From contig CAJTZD010000001.1 of NCBI GenBank assembly GCA_910584235.1, positions 62,001 through 126,000 of the forward strand: 64,000 nt of DNA, given 5' to 3'. Below the pieces are notes generated by a model. The model was not told the origin of the DNA, searched no databases, and worked only from the letters and a program-made list of their open reading frames with translations. A program made the position numbers and the translations under genes. Source of the stretch: an uncultured Acetatifactor sp. (GTDB taxonomy: Bacteria; Bacillota; Clostridia; Lachnospirales; Lachnospiraceae). This document shows positions 50,497-58,978 of the stretch, piece by piece (position 1 is the first letter of the stretch; the number at the start of each line of letters is the position of its first letter).

Positions 50497-51597
50497 ATGC
50501 AGTCAATAACGATTGGACCAAACCAGGCCGGACAGCGCCTGGATAAGTTTTTGCACAAATACCTGCCGGCGGCAGGCAACGGATTCCTATATAAGATGCT
50601 GCGCAAGAAAAACATCACCTTAAACGGCAAAAAAGCCGAAGGAAATGAAATTCTTTCCGCAGGAGATGAAGTGCGCGCTTTTTTGTCGGAGGAGACCTTT
50701 GCAAAGTTCTCCGGCAGGGCTGCGGCTGTCACGCAATCAGACTGTGACCGCTCCGCAAATGAAGCCGCTTTCCCGACAGAAAAGAGGTTCGCAGACTATA
50801 CCGCAGCCTATGAGCGCCTGAGAGGAATCACCATATTGTATGAGGATGAAGACTTTCTGATCCTGAATAAGCCCCCGGGCATCCTGACCCAGAAAGCGGC
50901 GCCAATAGATCTGAGCCTGAACGAATGGCTGATCGGTTATCTGTTAAAGGAAAGTCCTGCTCTGGCCAAAGAACTCTCCGTCTTCCGGCCCTCTGTATGC
51001 AACAGGCTGGACAGAAATACCAGCGGCATCGTGCTGGGCGGAAAGACTCTGGCAGGCCTGCAGTATTTAAACGGCTGCATCAGGGAACGCAGGCTGCAAA
51101 AATATTATCGGACAATCTGCGCAGGCCCGTTGCGTGAGGCCGCCTCCATACAGGCCTGTCTGGTAAAAGACTCCTCTCAGAATCTGGTGACTGTGACCGA
51201 ACTGCCGGAAAACAAAGCGCCCGGGGGCATGCCTGTGCAAAAACAGTCCTTTATTCATACGGCCTATACCCCCATTGCCGTCACAAAAGAATATACTCTG
51301 CTGGAAGTAGAGCTGATAACCGGAAAAAGCCACCAGATCCGCGCTCATTTGGCCAGTATCGGACATCCGCTGGCAGGGGATGCAAAGTATGGTTCCGGAA
51401 CCGTCAACCAAGATTTAAAAAGGCGATATGGCCTGACCCACCAGCTGCTGCATGCCGGCCGGGTGGTATTTCCGGAGGTCACATCCGGAACAGGCAGTTC
51501 TCTAAGCAAAAAGACTGTCATCGCACCCTGCCCGGATTTTTTCCGAAAGCTGGAAAGAGAGCTTTTCGGAACCGGACAAATCCCGGAAATTAAGTAA
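50497..51597 (+). CDS. RluA-family pseudouridine synthase
   Basis: This is a 366-residue enzyme that makes pseudouridine in 23S rRNA or tRNA. It has an S4 domain at the start (GQRLDKFLHKYLP), the catalytic motif CNRLDRNTSGIVLGGK with Asp in RLDRN, and LLEVELITGKSHQIRAHLA. The region at about residues 75-105 is an extra acidic insert. It is closest to the RluC/RluD group, but the target site is not decided. Confidence 0.92.
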   Translation: MQSITIGPNQAGQRLDKFLHKYLPAAGNGFLYKMLRKKNITLNGKKAEGNEILSAGDEVRAFLSEETFAKFSGRAAAVTQSDCDRSANEAAFPTEKRFADYTAAYERLRGITILYEDEDFLILNKPPGILTQKAAPIDLSLNEWLIGYLLKESPALAKELSVFRPSVCNRLDRNTSGIVLGGKTLAGLQYLNGCIRERRLQKYYRTICAGPLREAASIQACLVKDSSQNLVTVTELPENKAPGGMPVQKQSFIHTAYTPIAVTKEYTLLEVELITGKSHQIRAHLASIGHPLAGDAKYGSGTVNQDLKRRYGLTHQLLHAGRVVFPEVTSGTGSSLSKKTVIAPCPDFFRKLERELFGTGQIPEIK

Positions 51598-51606
51598 AGG
51601 AGAACT

Positions 51607-52140
51607 ATGGCTACATGGAATTCCAGAGGGCTGCGGGGACAGGCCCTGGAGGAGATGATTAACAGGACCAATGAGAAATATGCGGATGCAGGCCTTGCAC
51701 TGATCCAGAAAGTGCCTACTCCCATCACCCCGATTAAGATCGATAAGGAAAGCCGCCAAATTACCTTGGCCTATTTTGAGCAGAAGAGCACCGTTGACTA
51801 TATCGGAGCCGTTCAGGGGCTTCCCGTATGCTTTGACGCCAAGGAATGTGCCACCGATACTTTCGCTCTTCAAAATATCCACGCCCATCAGGTAGCTTTC
51901 ATGGAAAAGTTCGAAAAGCAGGGGGGTATCTCCTTTTTCCTGATTTATTACACCCACAAGGACATTCTGTACTATCTGCCCCTGCAGATGCTCCTTTTCT
52001 TCTGGAACCGGGCGAAAGAGGGCGGCAGGAAAAGTTTTCGATATGAGGAATTGAACCCTGCTTACATTCTGCCCCATAAGCACGGCATTCTGGTGCCCTA
52101 TCTGGATATCCTTCAGAAAGACCTGGAGGACAGGGCTTGA
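51607..52140 (+). CDS. recU: Holliday junction resolvase RecU
   Basis: This is a 177-residue RecU nuclease found in Firmicutes. It has NSRGLRGQALEEMINRTNEKY at the start (block RGLRGQALEEMIN), the catalytic FDAKEC with Asp and Glu, and HQVAFMEKFEKQGGISFFLI. RecU resolves Holliday junctions and assists chromosome segregation. It is 9 nt after the pseudouridine synthase. Its last codons overlap the -35 box of the his promoter (52137). Confidence 0.95.
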   Translation: MATWNSRGLRGQALEEMINRTNEKYADAGLALIQKVPTPITPIKIDKESRQITLAYFEQKSTVDYIGAVQGLPVCFDAKECATDTFALQNIHAHQVAFMEKFEKQGGISFFLIYYTHKDILYYLPLQMLLFFWNRAKEGGRKSFRYEELNPAYILPHKHGILVPYLDILQKDLEDRA

Positions 52141-52165
52141 CAGTAATGGAATCATTCGATATACT
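52137..52165 (+). promoter_or_regulatory. promoter of his operon
   Basis: TTGACA at 52137-52142 and TATACT at 52160-52165, spacer 17 bp. The -35 box contains the recU TGA stop. Transcription should start near 52172, giving a leader of about 143 nt before hisZ. Confidence 0.8.
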
Positions 52166-52201
52166 AAGGTGGTTCGATACGTTGACATGATAATATGGCA
52201 G

Positions 52202-52285
52202 CGCGTTGCTGTGTTAAAGTAAATGGCATGCAAACGCGTGTTTGACCGGCATGGTATCGTCCATGAAAAGAAACCGACCAGGTCA
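52202..52285 (+). other. structured leader upstream of hisZ
   Basis: Helices seen: CGCGTT-GC (52202-52209) with GCAAACGCG (52230-52238, one bulged A); ATGG/CCAT (52251-52254 / 52261-52264); TGACC/GGTCA (52243-52247 / 52281-52285). There is no T-box AGGGTGGNACCGCG motif and no T run, so no known his control element is recognised. Confidence 0.4.
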
Positions 52286-52314
52286 GTCAATGTTTAAGAA
52301 AGGCATAATCGCTT

Positions 52315-53436
52315 ATGAGTCAGAGATTATTACATACGCCGGAAGGCGTCAGGGATATCTATGGAAAGGAATATGCATACAAGCTTCATGTGGAAAAGCA
52401 GATGAAATCCTGTATCCGCCTGTATGGCTATGAGGATATCCAGACGCCTGCCTTTGAATTCTTTGATGTATTTTCCAGGGAAATCGGCACCACGCCCAGC
52501 AAAGAGCTGTATAAATTCTTTGACAAAGAGGGCAATACGCTGGTGCTCCGGCCGGACTTCACGCCCTCTATCGCCCGCTGTGCCGCCAAGTATTTCTGTG
52601 AGGAAAAGCGCCCGCTGCGCTTCAGTTATATCGGCAATACCTTTACCAATACGTCCAATCTTCAGGGGAAGCTGAAAGAAGTCACCCAATTGGGAGCGGA
52701 ACTGATAGGCGATCCAACCGTGGAAGCGGATGCGGAAATGATAAGCATGGTGATCCGGGCTCTTTTGAGCACAGGCTTAAAGCGGTTCCAGGTGGCAATC
52801 GGGGATGCGGAATATTTCAAAGGCCTCTGCGAGGAGGCGGGGCTGGACGAAGACACTGAGCTGGAGCTGCGATCTTTTATCTCCGGCAAGAACTACTTTG
52901 GGGCTCAGGAGCTTCTTGCGCAGCGCAGGGTGGCAGAGCCTTATCAGACCAGGCTTCTGAAAGTGGCGGATCTGTTCGGCGATATGGGCTCTCTGTCCCA
53001 GGCTGCAGCCATGGCGGGAAATGCCCGCTCTCTGGGCGCCATAAAGCGTCTGGAGAAGCTTTCTTCCCTGCTGAAGCAGTATGGTGTGGAGGAATATGCC
53101 TCTTTCGACCTTGGCATGCTGAGCAAATACCGGTATTATACCGGTATGATCTTCAAAGCTTATACCTACGGTGTAGGCGAGGCTGTGGTAAAGGGCGGCA
53201 GATATGACAGACTGCTGCAGCAATTCGGCAAGGACGCGCCGGCTGTCGGCTTTGTCATTGTCGTAGACATTATTATGGAAGCGCTATCCAGACAAAAGGT
53301 GCAGCTGCCCATACAGGAAGAGATCAAAGAGCTTACCTATCATGAGAAAGACTTTGCAGATAAGCTGGCTCAGGCTCAGAGGCTGCGCAGCCAGGGAATA
53401 CCGGTAGTGCTGCTTCCCCAGGAGGATGCGAAATGA
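52315..53436 (+). CDS. hisZ: ATP phosphoribosyltransferase regulatory subunit
   Basis: This is a 373-residue paralogue of histidyl-tRNA synthetase without its anticodon domain. HisZ forms a complex with the short HisG and is needed for its activity and feedback by histidine. Class II synthetase motif 2 is visible (VLRPDFTPSIARCAA), as is LGAELIGDPTVEADAEMI and the end of the catalytic core YYTGMIFKAYTYGVGEAVVKGGRYDRLL (block VVKGGRYDRLL). HisG here is the short form, which fits. The overlap with hisG is ATGA. Confidence 0.94.
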   Translation: MSQRLLHTPEGVRDIYGKEYAYKLHVEKQMKSCIRLYGYEDIQTPAFEFFDVFSREIGTTPSKELYKFFDKEGNTLVLRPDFTPSIARCAAKYFCEEKRPLRFSYIGNTFTNTSNLQGKLKEVTQLGAELIGDPTVEADAEMISMVIRALLSTGLKRFQVAIGDAEYFKGLCEEAGLDEDTELELRSFISGKNYFGAQELLAQRRVAEPYQTRLLKVADLFGDMGSLSQAAAMAGNARSLGAIKRLEKLSSLLKQYGVEEYASFDLGMLSKYRYYTGMIFKAYTYGVGEAVVKGGRYDRLLQQFGKDAPAVGFVIVVDIIMEALSRQKVQLPIQEEIKELTYHEKDFADKLAQAQRLRSQGIPVVLLPQEDAK

Positions 53437-54119
53437 ATACGGACAAAAGTTATCTGACCTTTGCGCTGGCCAAAGGAAGGCTTGCAAATAAAACGCTGGA
53501 GCTTTTCGAGGAGATGGGCATCACCTGCGAAGAGATGAAAGACCCAAAGACCAGGAAACTGATCTTCGTAAACGAAGAATGGAAGTTAAAGTTCTTCCTG
53601 GCAAAAGGTCCTGATGTGCCTACGTATGTGGAGTACGGCGCCGCGGATATGGGTGTGGCTGGCCGGGACACAGTGCTGGAGGAGAACCGCAATGTATATG
53701 AGATTCTGGACCTGGGTTTTGGAAAATGCAGAATGTGTGTCTGCGGGCCGGAGTCTGCCAGGGAATTGCTTCTGCACCATGAACGCATCCGTGTGGCCAG
53801 CAAATATCCGAATATCGCCAAAGAATACTTCTACAATAAAAAGCATCAGACCGTGGACATCATTAAGCTAAACGGCTCCGTGGAGCTGGGGCCTTTGGTC
53901 GGGCTGTCGGATGTCATTGTGGATATTGTGGAGACCGGTTCCACCCTCCGGGAAAACGGCCTGGACGTATTGGAGGAAGTCTGCGGACTCTCTGCCAGGA
54001 TGATCGCAAATCCCGTGGCAATGCAGATGGAGCGGACCAGGATTCAGGAGCTGGTATTAATACTGCGCAAAAAATTAAAAATAAGCGAAGCCAACAGAGC
54101 GGAAAGGCAGGGACAATGA
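53433..54119 (+). CDS. hisG: ATP phosphoribosyltransferase, short form
   Basis: This is a 228-residue HisG_S, the first enzyme of histidine synthesis, which joins ATP and PRPP. It has LTFALAKGRLANKTLELF (block ALAKGRL), DVPTYVEYGAADMGVAGRD and IVDIVETGSTLRENGL, the PRPP-binding segment. The short form lacks the C-terminal regulatory domain and relies on HisZ. ATG overlaps the hisZ stop and the stop overlaps hisD. Confidence 0.96.
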   Translation: MNTDKSYLTFALAKGRLANKTLELFEEMGITCEEMKDPKTRKLIFVNEEWKLKFFLAKGPDVPTYVEYGAADMGVAGRDTVLEENRNVYEILDLGFGKCRMCVCGPESARELLLHHERIRVASKYPNIAKEYFYNKKHQTVDIIKLNGSVELGPLVGLSDVIVDIVETGSTLRENGLDVLEEVCGLSARMIANPVAMQMERTRIQELVLILRKKLKISEANRAERQGQ

Positions 54120-55417
54120 GAGTCGTAACGCTGACAGCAGAAACCAAATCCAATCTATTAAACGATTTGCTAAGGAGAAGTCCTAACAACTATTCTGAAT
54201 ACGAGAATACTGTAAACGGCATCCTGGAGGATGTCCGCAGGGACGGAGACCAGGCATTGTTTGATTATACCCTGAAATTCGATAAATTTGCCCTGAACAC
54301 AGACAATATCCGGGTACCAAGGGCGGAAATCGACGAAGCCTACAGCCTTTTGGACAAAAAGCTGGTAGAGGTTATCCGGCGCTCCGCGGAAAATATCCGG
54401 GCCTTTCATCAAAAGCAGCTTCGCAGCAGCTGGTTCGAGCCCAAGGCGGACGGCACCATTCTGGGAATGAAATTTACTCCCATGGCAAGAGCCGGCGTCT
54501 ATGTGCCCGGCGGAAAGGCCGCCTATCCCTCCAGCGTGCTGATGAACGTAATCCCCGCAAAGGTGGCCGGGGTGGGAGAGATCGTCATGACCACGCCGCC
54601 GGATGCCCGGGGGAAGATCAATCCGGGGACTTTGGTGGCGGCGGATATTGCAGGTGTGGATACCATCTACAGAGTGGGAGGCGCCCAGGCAGTGGGAGCC
54701 ATGGCATTCGGCACCCGGTCCGTCCCCAAGGTGGATAAGCTCACCGGCCCGGGCAATATCTTCGTTGCGCTGGCAAAAAAGGCGGTGTACGGTTATGTCG
54801 GAATCGATTCCATTGCCGGTCCCAGTGAAATCCTTGTGCTGGCGGACGAGACGGCCAATCCGAAATATGCAGCCGCGGATCTCCTTTCTCAGGCGGAGCA
54901 TGACGAGCTGGCCAGCGCTATCCTGATCACCACCTCAAAGGAATTGGCAGAGCAGGTCAGCAAATGGGTAGATACTTTCACATCCAGGCTTCCCAGGAAA
55001 GAAATCATCCGAAAATCCCTGGAGCAGTACGGATATATCCTGCTGGCGGGCAGCATGGAAGAAGCCATAGACGCCGCCAATGAAATTGCCTCCGAGCATC
55101 TGGAGATCCTGACGGCCAATCCCTACGAGGTCATGACCAAGATCCGCAATGCCGGCGCCATCTTCCTTGGAGAATATTCTTCCGAGCCTCTGGGCGATTA
55201 TTTTGCGGGGCCCAACCACATTTTGCCCACAAACGGTACGGCTAAGTTTTTCTCACCGTTAAATGTGGATGATTTCATGAAGAAGACAAGTATTATTTCC
55301 TATTCCAGGCAGGCTCTGGAAAAGGTACATGGAGATATCGAGACTTTTGCCGAAAGCGAGGGACTTACGGCCCATGCCAACAGCATTCGGGTACGGTTCG
55401 GGGAGGAAAGCCTATGA
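54116..55417 (+). CDS. hisD: histidinol dehydrogenase
   Basis: This is the 433-residue zinc enzyme that oxidises histidinol to histidine in two NAD-dependent steps. It has MARAGVYVPGGKAAYPSSVLM (block VYVPGGKAAYPSS), VGGAQAVGAMAFGT, DSIAGPSEILVLAD and SQAEHDELASAILIT, which supplies a metal and a catalytic His. The overlaps with hisG and hisB are both ATGA. Confidence 0.97.
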   Translation: MRVVTLTAETKSNLLNDLLRRSPNNYSEYENTVNGILEDVRRDGDQALFDYTLKFDKFALNTDNIRVPRAEIDEAYSLLDKKLVEVIRRSAENIRAFHQKQLRSSWFEPKADGTILGMKFTPMARAGVYVPGGKAAYPSSVLMNVIPAKVAGVGEIVMTTPPDARGKINPGTLVAADIAGVDTIYRVGGAQAVGAMAFGTRSVPKVDKLTGPGNIFVALAKKAVYGYVGIDSIAGPSEILVLADETANPKYAAADLLSQAEHDELASAILITTSKELAEQVSKWVDTFTSRLPRKEIIRKSLEQYGYILLAGSMEEAIDAANEIASEHLEILTANPYEVMTKIRNAGAIFLGEYSSEPLGDYFAGPNHILPTNGTAKFFSPLNVDDFMKKTSIISYSRQALEKVHGDIETFAESEGLTAHANSIRVRFGEESL

Positions 55418-56001
55418 CACGATCAGCCTATGTGGAACGAAATACAAAAGAGACCGCCGTCTGCGTCCATTTGAATCTGGACGGAACCGGAGCATCCGAA
55501 ATATCCACAGGCATCGGATTCTTTGACCATATGCTGGAGGGCTTTTCCAGACATGGCTTTTTTGATCTGAAATGCCGGGTAAAGGGCGATCTGGAGGTGG
55601 ATGGCCACCACACTGTGGAGGATACGGGCATTGTGCTTGGCCAGGCTGTCGCAAAAGCCGTGGGAGATAAAAAGGGCATCCGCAGATACGGCTCTTTTAT
55701 CCTGCCCATGGATGATGCCCTTGCCCTTTGCGCGGTGGATCTGAGCGGACGGCCGTATCTCAATTTCCAGGCAAGCTTTCCCGCAGAGCGGGCGGGGGAC
55801 CTGGATACGGAACTGGTGCGGGAGTTCTTCTATGCGGTCTCCTACAGCGCTGGGATGAATCTGCATCTGAAAATCCTGGATGGCAGCAATACGCATCATA
55901 TGATAGAGGCTATGTTCAAATCCTTTGCCAAAGCCCTGGACATGGCCACGGGAGCGGAACCCAGAATCAGAGACGTGCTCAGCACTAAGGGAAGCCTTTA
56001 A
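55414..56001 (+). CDS. hisB: imidazoleglycerol-phosphate dehydratase
   Basis: This is a 195-residue monofunctional HisB. Both metal-binding segments are present: GHHTVEDTGI and THHMIEAMFKSFAKAL. GIGFFDHMLEGFSRHGFFDL (block FFDHMLEGFSRHG) confirms the family. There is no fused histidinol-phosphatase domain, as in other Firmicutes. It overlaps hisD by ATGA. Confidence 0.97.
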   Translation: MTRSAYVERNTKETAVCVHLNLDGTGASEISTGIGFFDHMLEGFSRHGFFDLKCRVKGDLEVDGHHTVEDTGIVLGQAVAKAVGDKKGIRRYGSFILPMDDALALCAVDLSGRPYLNFQASFPAERAGDLDTELVREFFYAVSYSAGMNLHLKILDGSNTHHMIEAMFKSFAKALDMATGAEPRIRDVLSTKGSL

Positions 56002-56033
56002 CGACAGAAATTCAAACAAATGAGGTTACTGAT

Positions 56034-57320
56034 ATGTTAGTAAAAAAATTCGTGCCATGTATCTATCTTTATAACAATCATGCGGTGAGGCGGCTGAACG
56101 ATTTGTCCGTGGTGGAGACGGATCCTTTGCGTCTGGTGCATCTCTATAACGAGAATAATGCCGACGGCCTTGTGGTATTTGATATGTCCGATGGAGACGC
56201 AGAACATGAGGAGGCGCTGGAGATGATCAAGGATATCTGCGCCGCTGCCGAGATGGAGGTCGCCGGGGCCGGAAATGTCAGGCGCCTGGAGGATGTCAAA
56301 AAGCTGCTTTACGCAGGCTGCAGACGAGCGGTTCTGGATTACACCAAGGAGAGCAACATTGCCCTTACCAAGGAGGCTTCCCAGCGTTTCGGCAGGGATA
56401 AACTCCTGGCTTCCAGCAGCAGCGCAGACATCATCGCGGGGAATAAAGAGCTGTTAGAGACCTATGTATGCGGGCTGATTTTGCAGACACCGCATCAGAT
56501 CAGAGAGACCCAGAGCGTCACAACGCTGCCCTTTCTGGTGGAAGTGAATCAGATTGCCTTGAATAAACTGATGGAAATTTTTGCCTATGAAAATGTCTGC
56601 GGAGTCACCGGGAATACCATCAATGACAATTACCGCGACATTCTGGCGCTGAAAGGCTTATGTAAGGAGAACGGAATCTTGGTGGAAACATTTGAAGCCG
56701 CTTTGCAATGGGATGACCTGGAAAAGAATTCGGATGGGTTAATCCCTGTCATTGTGCAGGATTACCGTACGGGAGAAGTACTGATGATGGCTTATATGAA
56801 CGAGGATGCCTATGGGCAGACGCTTCGCACCGGCCGGATGACCTACTTCAGCAGAAGCCGCAGGCAGTTGTGGCTTAAAGGAGAGACCAGCGGCCATTTC
56901 CAGTATCTGAAGAGCCTGACCGCTGACTGCGACAAGGATACACTCCTCGCAAAGGTCTCCCAGATTGGCGCTGCCTGCCACACAGGCGCAAGGAGCTGTT
57001 TTTTTCAAAACATTGTGAAAAAGGATGTGGAGGAAGCCGCCAACCCTCTGCAGGTCTTTGAGGAAGTCTTTGATGTCATAAAGGACAGAAAACTCCATCC
57101 CAAGGAAGGCTCCTACACCAATTACCTGTTCGACAAGGGCCTTGACAAGATCTTAAAAAAGCTGGGGGAGGAGGCTACGGAAATCGTCATTGCCGCCAAG
57201 AATCCCTCGGCCAGTGAGGTCAAATACGAGATCAGCGATTTTCTATACCACATGATGGTGCTGATGGCCGAGAAAGAGATTGGCTGGGAAGAAATCACCA
57301 CCGAACTGGCAAATCGCTAA
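56034..57320 (+). CDS. hisIE: HisIE with N-terminal HisF-like (likely inactive) domain
   Basis: This is a 428-residue fusion. Residues 1 to about 225 follow a HisF/HisA TIM-barrel (FVPCIYLYNNHAVRRLNDL; VFDMSDGDAEHEEALEMI; DNYRDILALKGLCKENGI). The residue aligned with HisF Asp11 is Tyr11, and the strand that should hold Asp130 reads LLASSSSAD, with Ser at about 129. The barrel is therefore likely inactive. Residues about 230-335 are phosphoribosyl-AMP cyclohydrolase (QLWLKGETSGHFQ; zinc Cys in CHTGARSCF). Residues about 345-428 are phosphoribosyl-ATP pyrophosphatase (GEEATEIVIAAKN). hisA, hisH and a normal hisF are not in this operon. Confidence 0.92.
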   Translation: MLVKKFVPCIYLYNNHAVRRLNDLSVVETDPLRLVHLYNENNADGLVVFDMSDGDAEHEEALEMIKDICAAAEMEVAGAGNVRRLEDVKKLLYAGCRRAVLDYTKESNIALTKEASQRFGRDKLLASSSSADIIAGNKELLETYVCGLILQTPHQIRETQSVTTLPFLVEVNQIALNKLMEIFAYENVCGVTGNTINDNYRDILALKGLCKENGILVETFEAALQWDDLEKNSDGLIPVIVQDYRTGEVLMMAYMNEDAYGQTLRTGRMTYFSRSRRQLWLKGETSGHFQYLKSLTADCDKDTLLAKVSQIGAACHTGARSCFFQNIVKKDVEEAANPLQVFEEVFDVIKDRKLHPKEGSYTNYLFDKGLDKILKKLGEEATEIVIAAKNPSASEVKYEISDFLYHMMVLMAEKEIGWEEITTELANR

Positions 57321-57330
57321 CCTCCCGGGA

Positions 57331-57358
57331 AAGCACAGGCTTTACGCCTGTGCTTTTT
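57331..57358 (+). terminator. terminator of his operon
   Basis: AAGCACAGGC (57331-57340) pairs with GCCTGTGCTT (57346-57355) around TTTAC, and TTTTGT follows. It overlaps the 3' end of the convergent MATE gene. Confidence 0.85.
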
Positions 57359-58745
57359 GTCCGCCTGCCCCTTTCTCCAGGATTATATTCAGCCTGGTGA
57401 AAAGCATGGTGGCAGTGACGGTTGCAGCCAGAATATCACTGACGGGCTCTGCCACAAATACGCCGAATACCTGATCGGAGAGAATCTGCGGCAGGAGGAA
57501 AATCAGGGGAATCAGCAGCACAAGTTTCCGCAGGCATGCCATCAGCAGACTGATTTTGGCCTGGCCCAGCGCCATGAAAGTCTGCTGACAGCCGATCTGT
57601 ATGCCCGTGGAGAAAATGCCCGCCATATAGATACGCATTGCCCAGACCGTGTAATCCACCAGCACGGCATCGCCGCTGAAGATACCGGCGAATATCCGAG
57701 GGAAGAGCAGCATAAGCAGCCACAGGGCAGAGGCATAAGATGTACAAGCCAGGAACTGGCAGCGGAAAGCCTGCTTCACCCGTTCCTTTTTGCCCGCGCC
57801 GAAATTATAGCTCATGATAGGTTGTCCGCCCTGACAGATGCCCTGCAGAGGCAATGTCACCAGCTGGCTGCAGGAGGAGATGATCGTCATTGCCCCTACT
57901 GCCACATCTCCCCCAAAGCGGGAGAGGCTGCTGTTAAAGCTGATATTCAGAATACTCTCTGTGCTGAGCATCACGAACGTGGAAATACCCAATGCAAGAC
58001 AGGGCAATATAACAGGCGCCTCCAGCTTCATATCGGACAGCGTAAGTTTCAGCATGGTCTTTTTGCCCCGCAGGAAACTCAGCACCCATACAGCGCTGAC
58101 AGCCTGGCTGATGACTGTGGCTATGGCGGCTCCCTGCACCCCCATATTTAGACCGAAGATCAGAATCGGATCCAGAATAATATTGCACACAGCGCCCACC
58201 ACTGTGGTGATCATGCTGAATTTCGCAAAGCCCTGGGTGGTAATAAAGGGATTCATTCCCATCACGATCATCACGAAAATGATTCCCAGGATATAGATGC
58301 GCGCATAGGACAGGGCATAGGGCAGTGTCACATCGCTTGCGCCAAACAGCCGAAGCAGCCAGGGTGCAAAGACATAAAACACCGCTGTCAACCCAACGGC
58401 AAAGATCATAAGTACGCTAAAACAGTTTCCCAATATCTTCCGGGCGCTTTCCATGTCTTTCTTACCCATGGCAATCGCCGCCCTGGGCGCGCCGCCGGAA
58501 CCTGCCAGCATGGCAAAAGCATTGATCATCATCAGGATGGGCAGAAATAATCCCACCCCGGTCAGCGCCGACGCCCCGGCATCCGGAATATGACCGATGT
58601 ATATCCGGTCCACGATATTATAGAGCATGTTTATGAGCTGTGCCACCACCGCAGGAATTGCCAGATTCAGCATGAGCTTTGGTATACTGTCACTTCCCAT
58701 ATCCTGTTTTGTTCCCTGGAATGCCTTTCTTCCATGTCCTGCCAT
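57342..58745 (-). CDS. MATE-family efflux transporter
   Basis: This is a 467-residue polytopic exporter with twelve hydrophobic segments. The N-terminal MATE pattern is PKLMLNLAIPAVVAQLINMLYNIVDRIYIGHI (blocks LNLAIPAVVAQ and YNIVDRIYIG), and the inner repeat is QGICQGGQPIMSYNFGAGK. Such pumps use sodium or proton gradients to expel cations and drugs. The start ATG 58745 is fixed by AAAGGAG on the minus strand (58758-58752), so the first codons MAGHGRKAFQGT are translated; they come from a copy of the dispersed dyad. Confidence 0.92.
   Translation of the reverse strand: MAGHGRKAFQGTKQDMGSDSIPKLMLNLAIPAVVAQLINMLYNIVDRIYIGHIPDAGASALTGVGLFLPILMMINAFAMLAGSGGAPRAAIAMGKKDMESARKILGNCFSVLMIFAVGLTAVFYVFAPWLLRLFGASDVTLPYALSYARIYILGIIFVMIVMGMNPFITTQGFAKFSMITTVVGAVCNIILDPILIFGLNMGVQGAAIATVISQAVSAVWVLSFLRGKKTMLKLTLSDMKLEAPVILPCLALGISTFVMLSTESILNISFNSSLSRFGGDVAVGAMTIISSCSQLVTLPLQGICQGGQPIMSYNFGAGKKERVKQAFRCQFLACTSYASALWLLMLLFPRIFAGIFSGDAVLVDYTVWAMRIYMAGIFSTGIQIGCQQTFMALGQAKISLLMACLRKLVLLIPLIFLLPQILSDQVFGVFVAEPVSDILAATVTATMLFTRLNIILEKGAGGQKAQA
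58717..58734. repeat. dispersed dyad copy within MATE codons
   Basis: TGGAA (58717-58721) and TTCCA (58730-58734) enclose TGCCTTTC; on the minus strand it reads TGGAA-GAAAGGCA-TTCCA, very close to the tandem-array unit. It encodes residues 5-10 (GRKAFQ) of the MATE protein. Confidence 0.75.
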
Positions 58746-58783
58746 AACTGTCTCCTTTCAGAAATTGTTTTTTCCCATATTTC

Positions 58784-58812
58784 ATTGTAGCAGAGTTGTG
58801 TCCGGAGCGCAA
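58784..58812 (-). promoter_or_regulatory. promoter of MATE gene
   Basis: On the minus strand TTGCGC (58812-58807) and TACAAT (58789-58784), spacer 17 bp, about 40 nt before the start at 58745. Confidence 0.65.
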
Positions 58813-58824
58813 CGGAATAACGAC

Positions 58825-58849
58825 AAAAAGCTGCTGTTTTACAGCAGCT
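58825..58849 (-). terminator. intrinsic terminator on the minus strand upstream of the MATE promoter
   Basis: On the minus strand AGCTGCTGT (58849-58841 complement) pairs with ACAGCAGCT (complement of 58837-58829) around three A, and TTTTTG follows. No minus-strand gene is evident within 3 kb upstream, so what it terminates is unclear. Confidence 0.65.
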
Positions 58850-58978
58850 TCCTCCAGGTACAGTTCCATATAACACTTTACCAAAAAATAAAAGAAAAGT
58901 CTAGTATTTTTTATTATTTTATTTATAATTTTAAGTACTTGACCCCAGGAAAATCTGATGCAAAGAAAGGAGCACCCC

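Noticed and set aside
52223..52297. 24-codon ORF as a His leader peptide
   Set aside because: It has only two scattered His codons and no good ribosome binding site, unlike classical his leaders.
52166..52314. T-box riboswitch ahead of hisZ
   Set aside because: AAGGTGG at 52165 recalls the T-box core, but the AGGGTGGNACCGCG motif, specifier stem and terminator are missing, and the site is too close to the transcription start.
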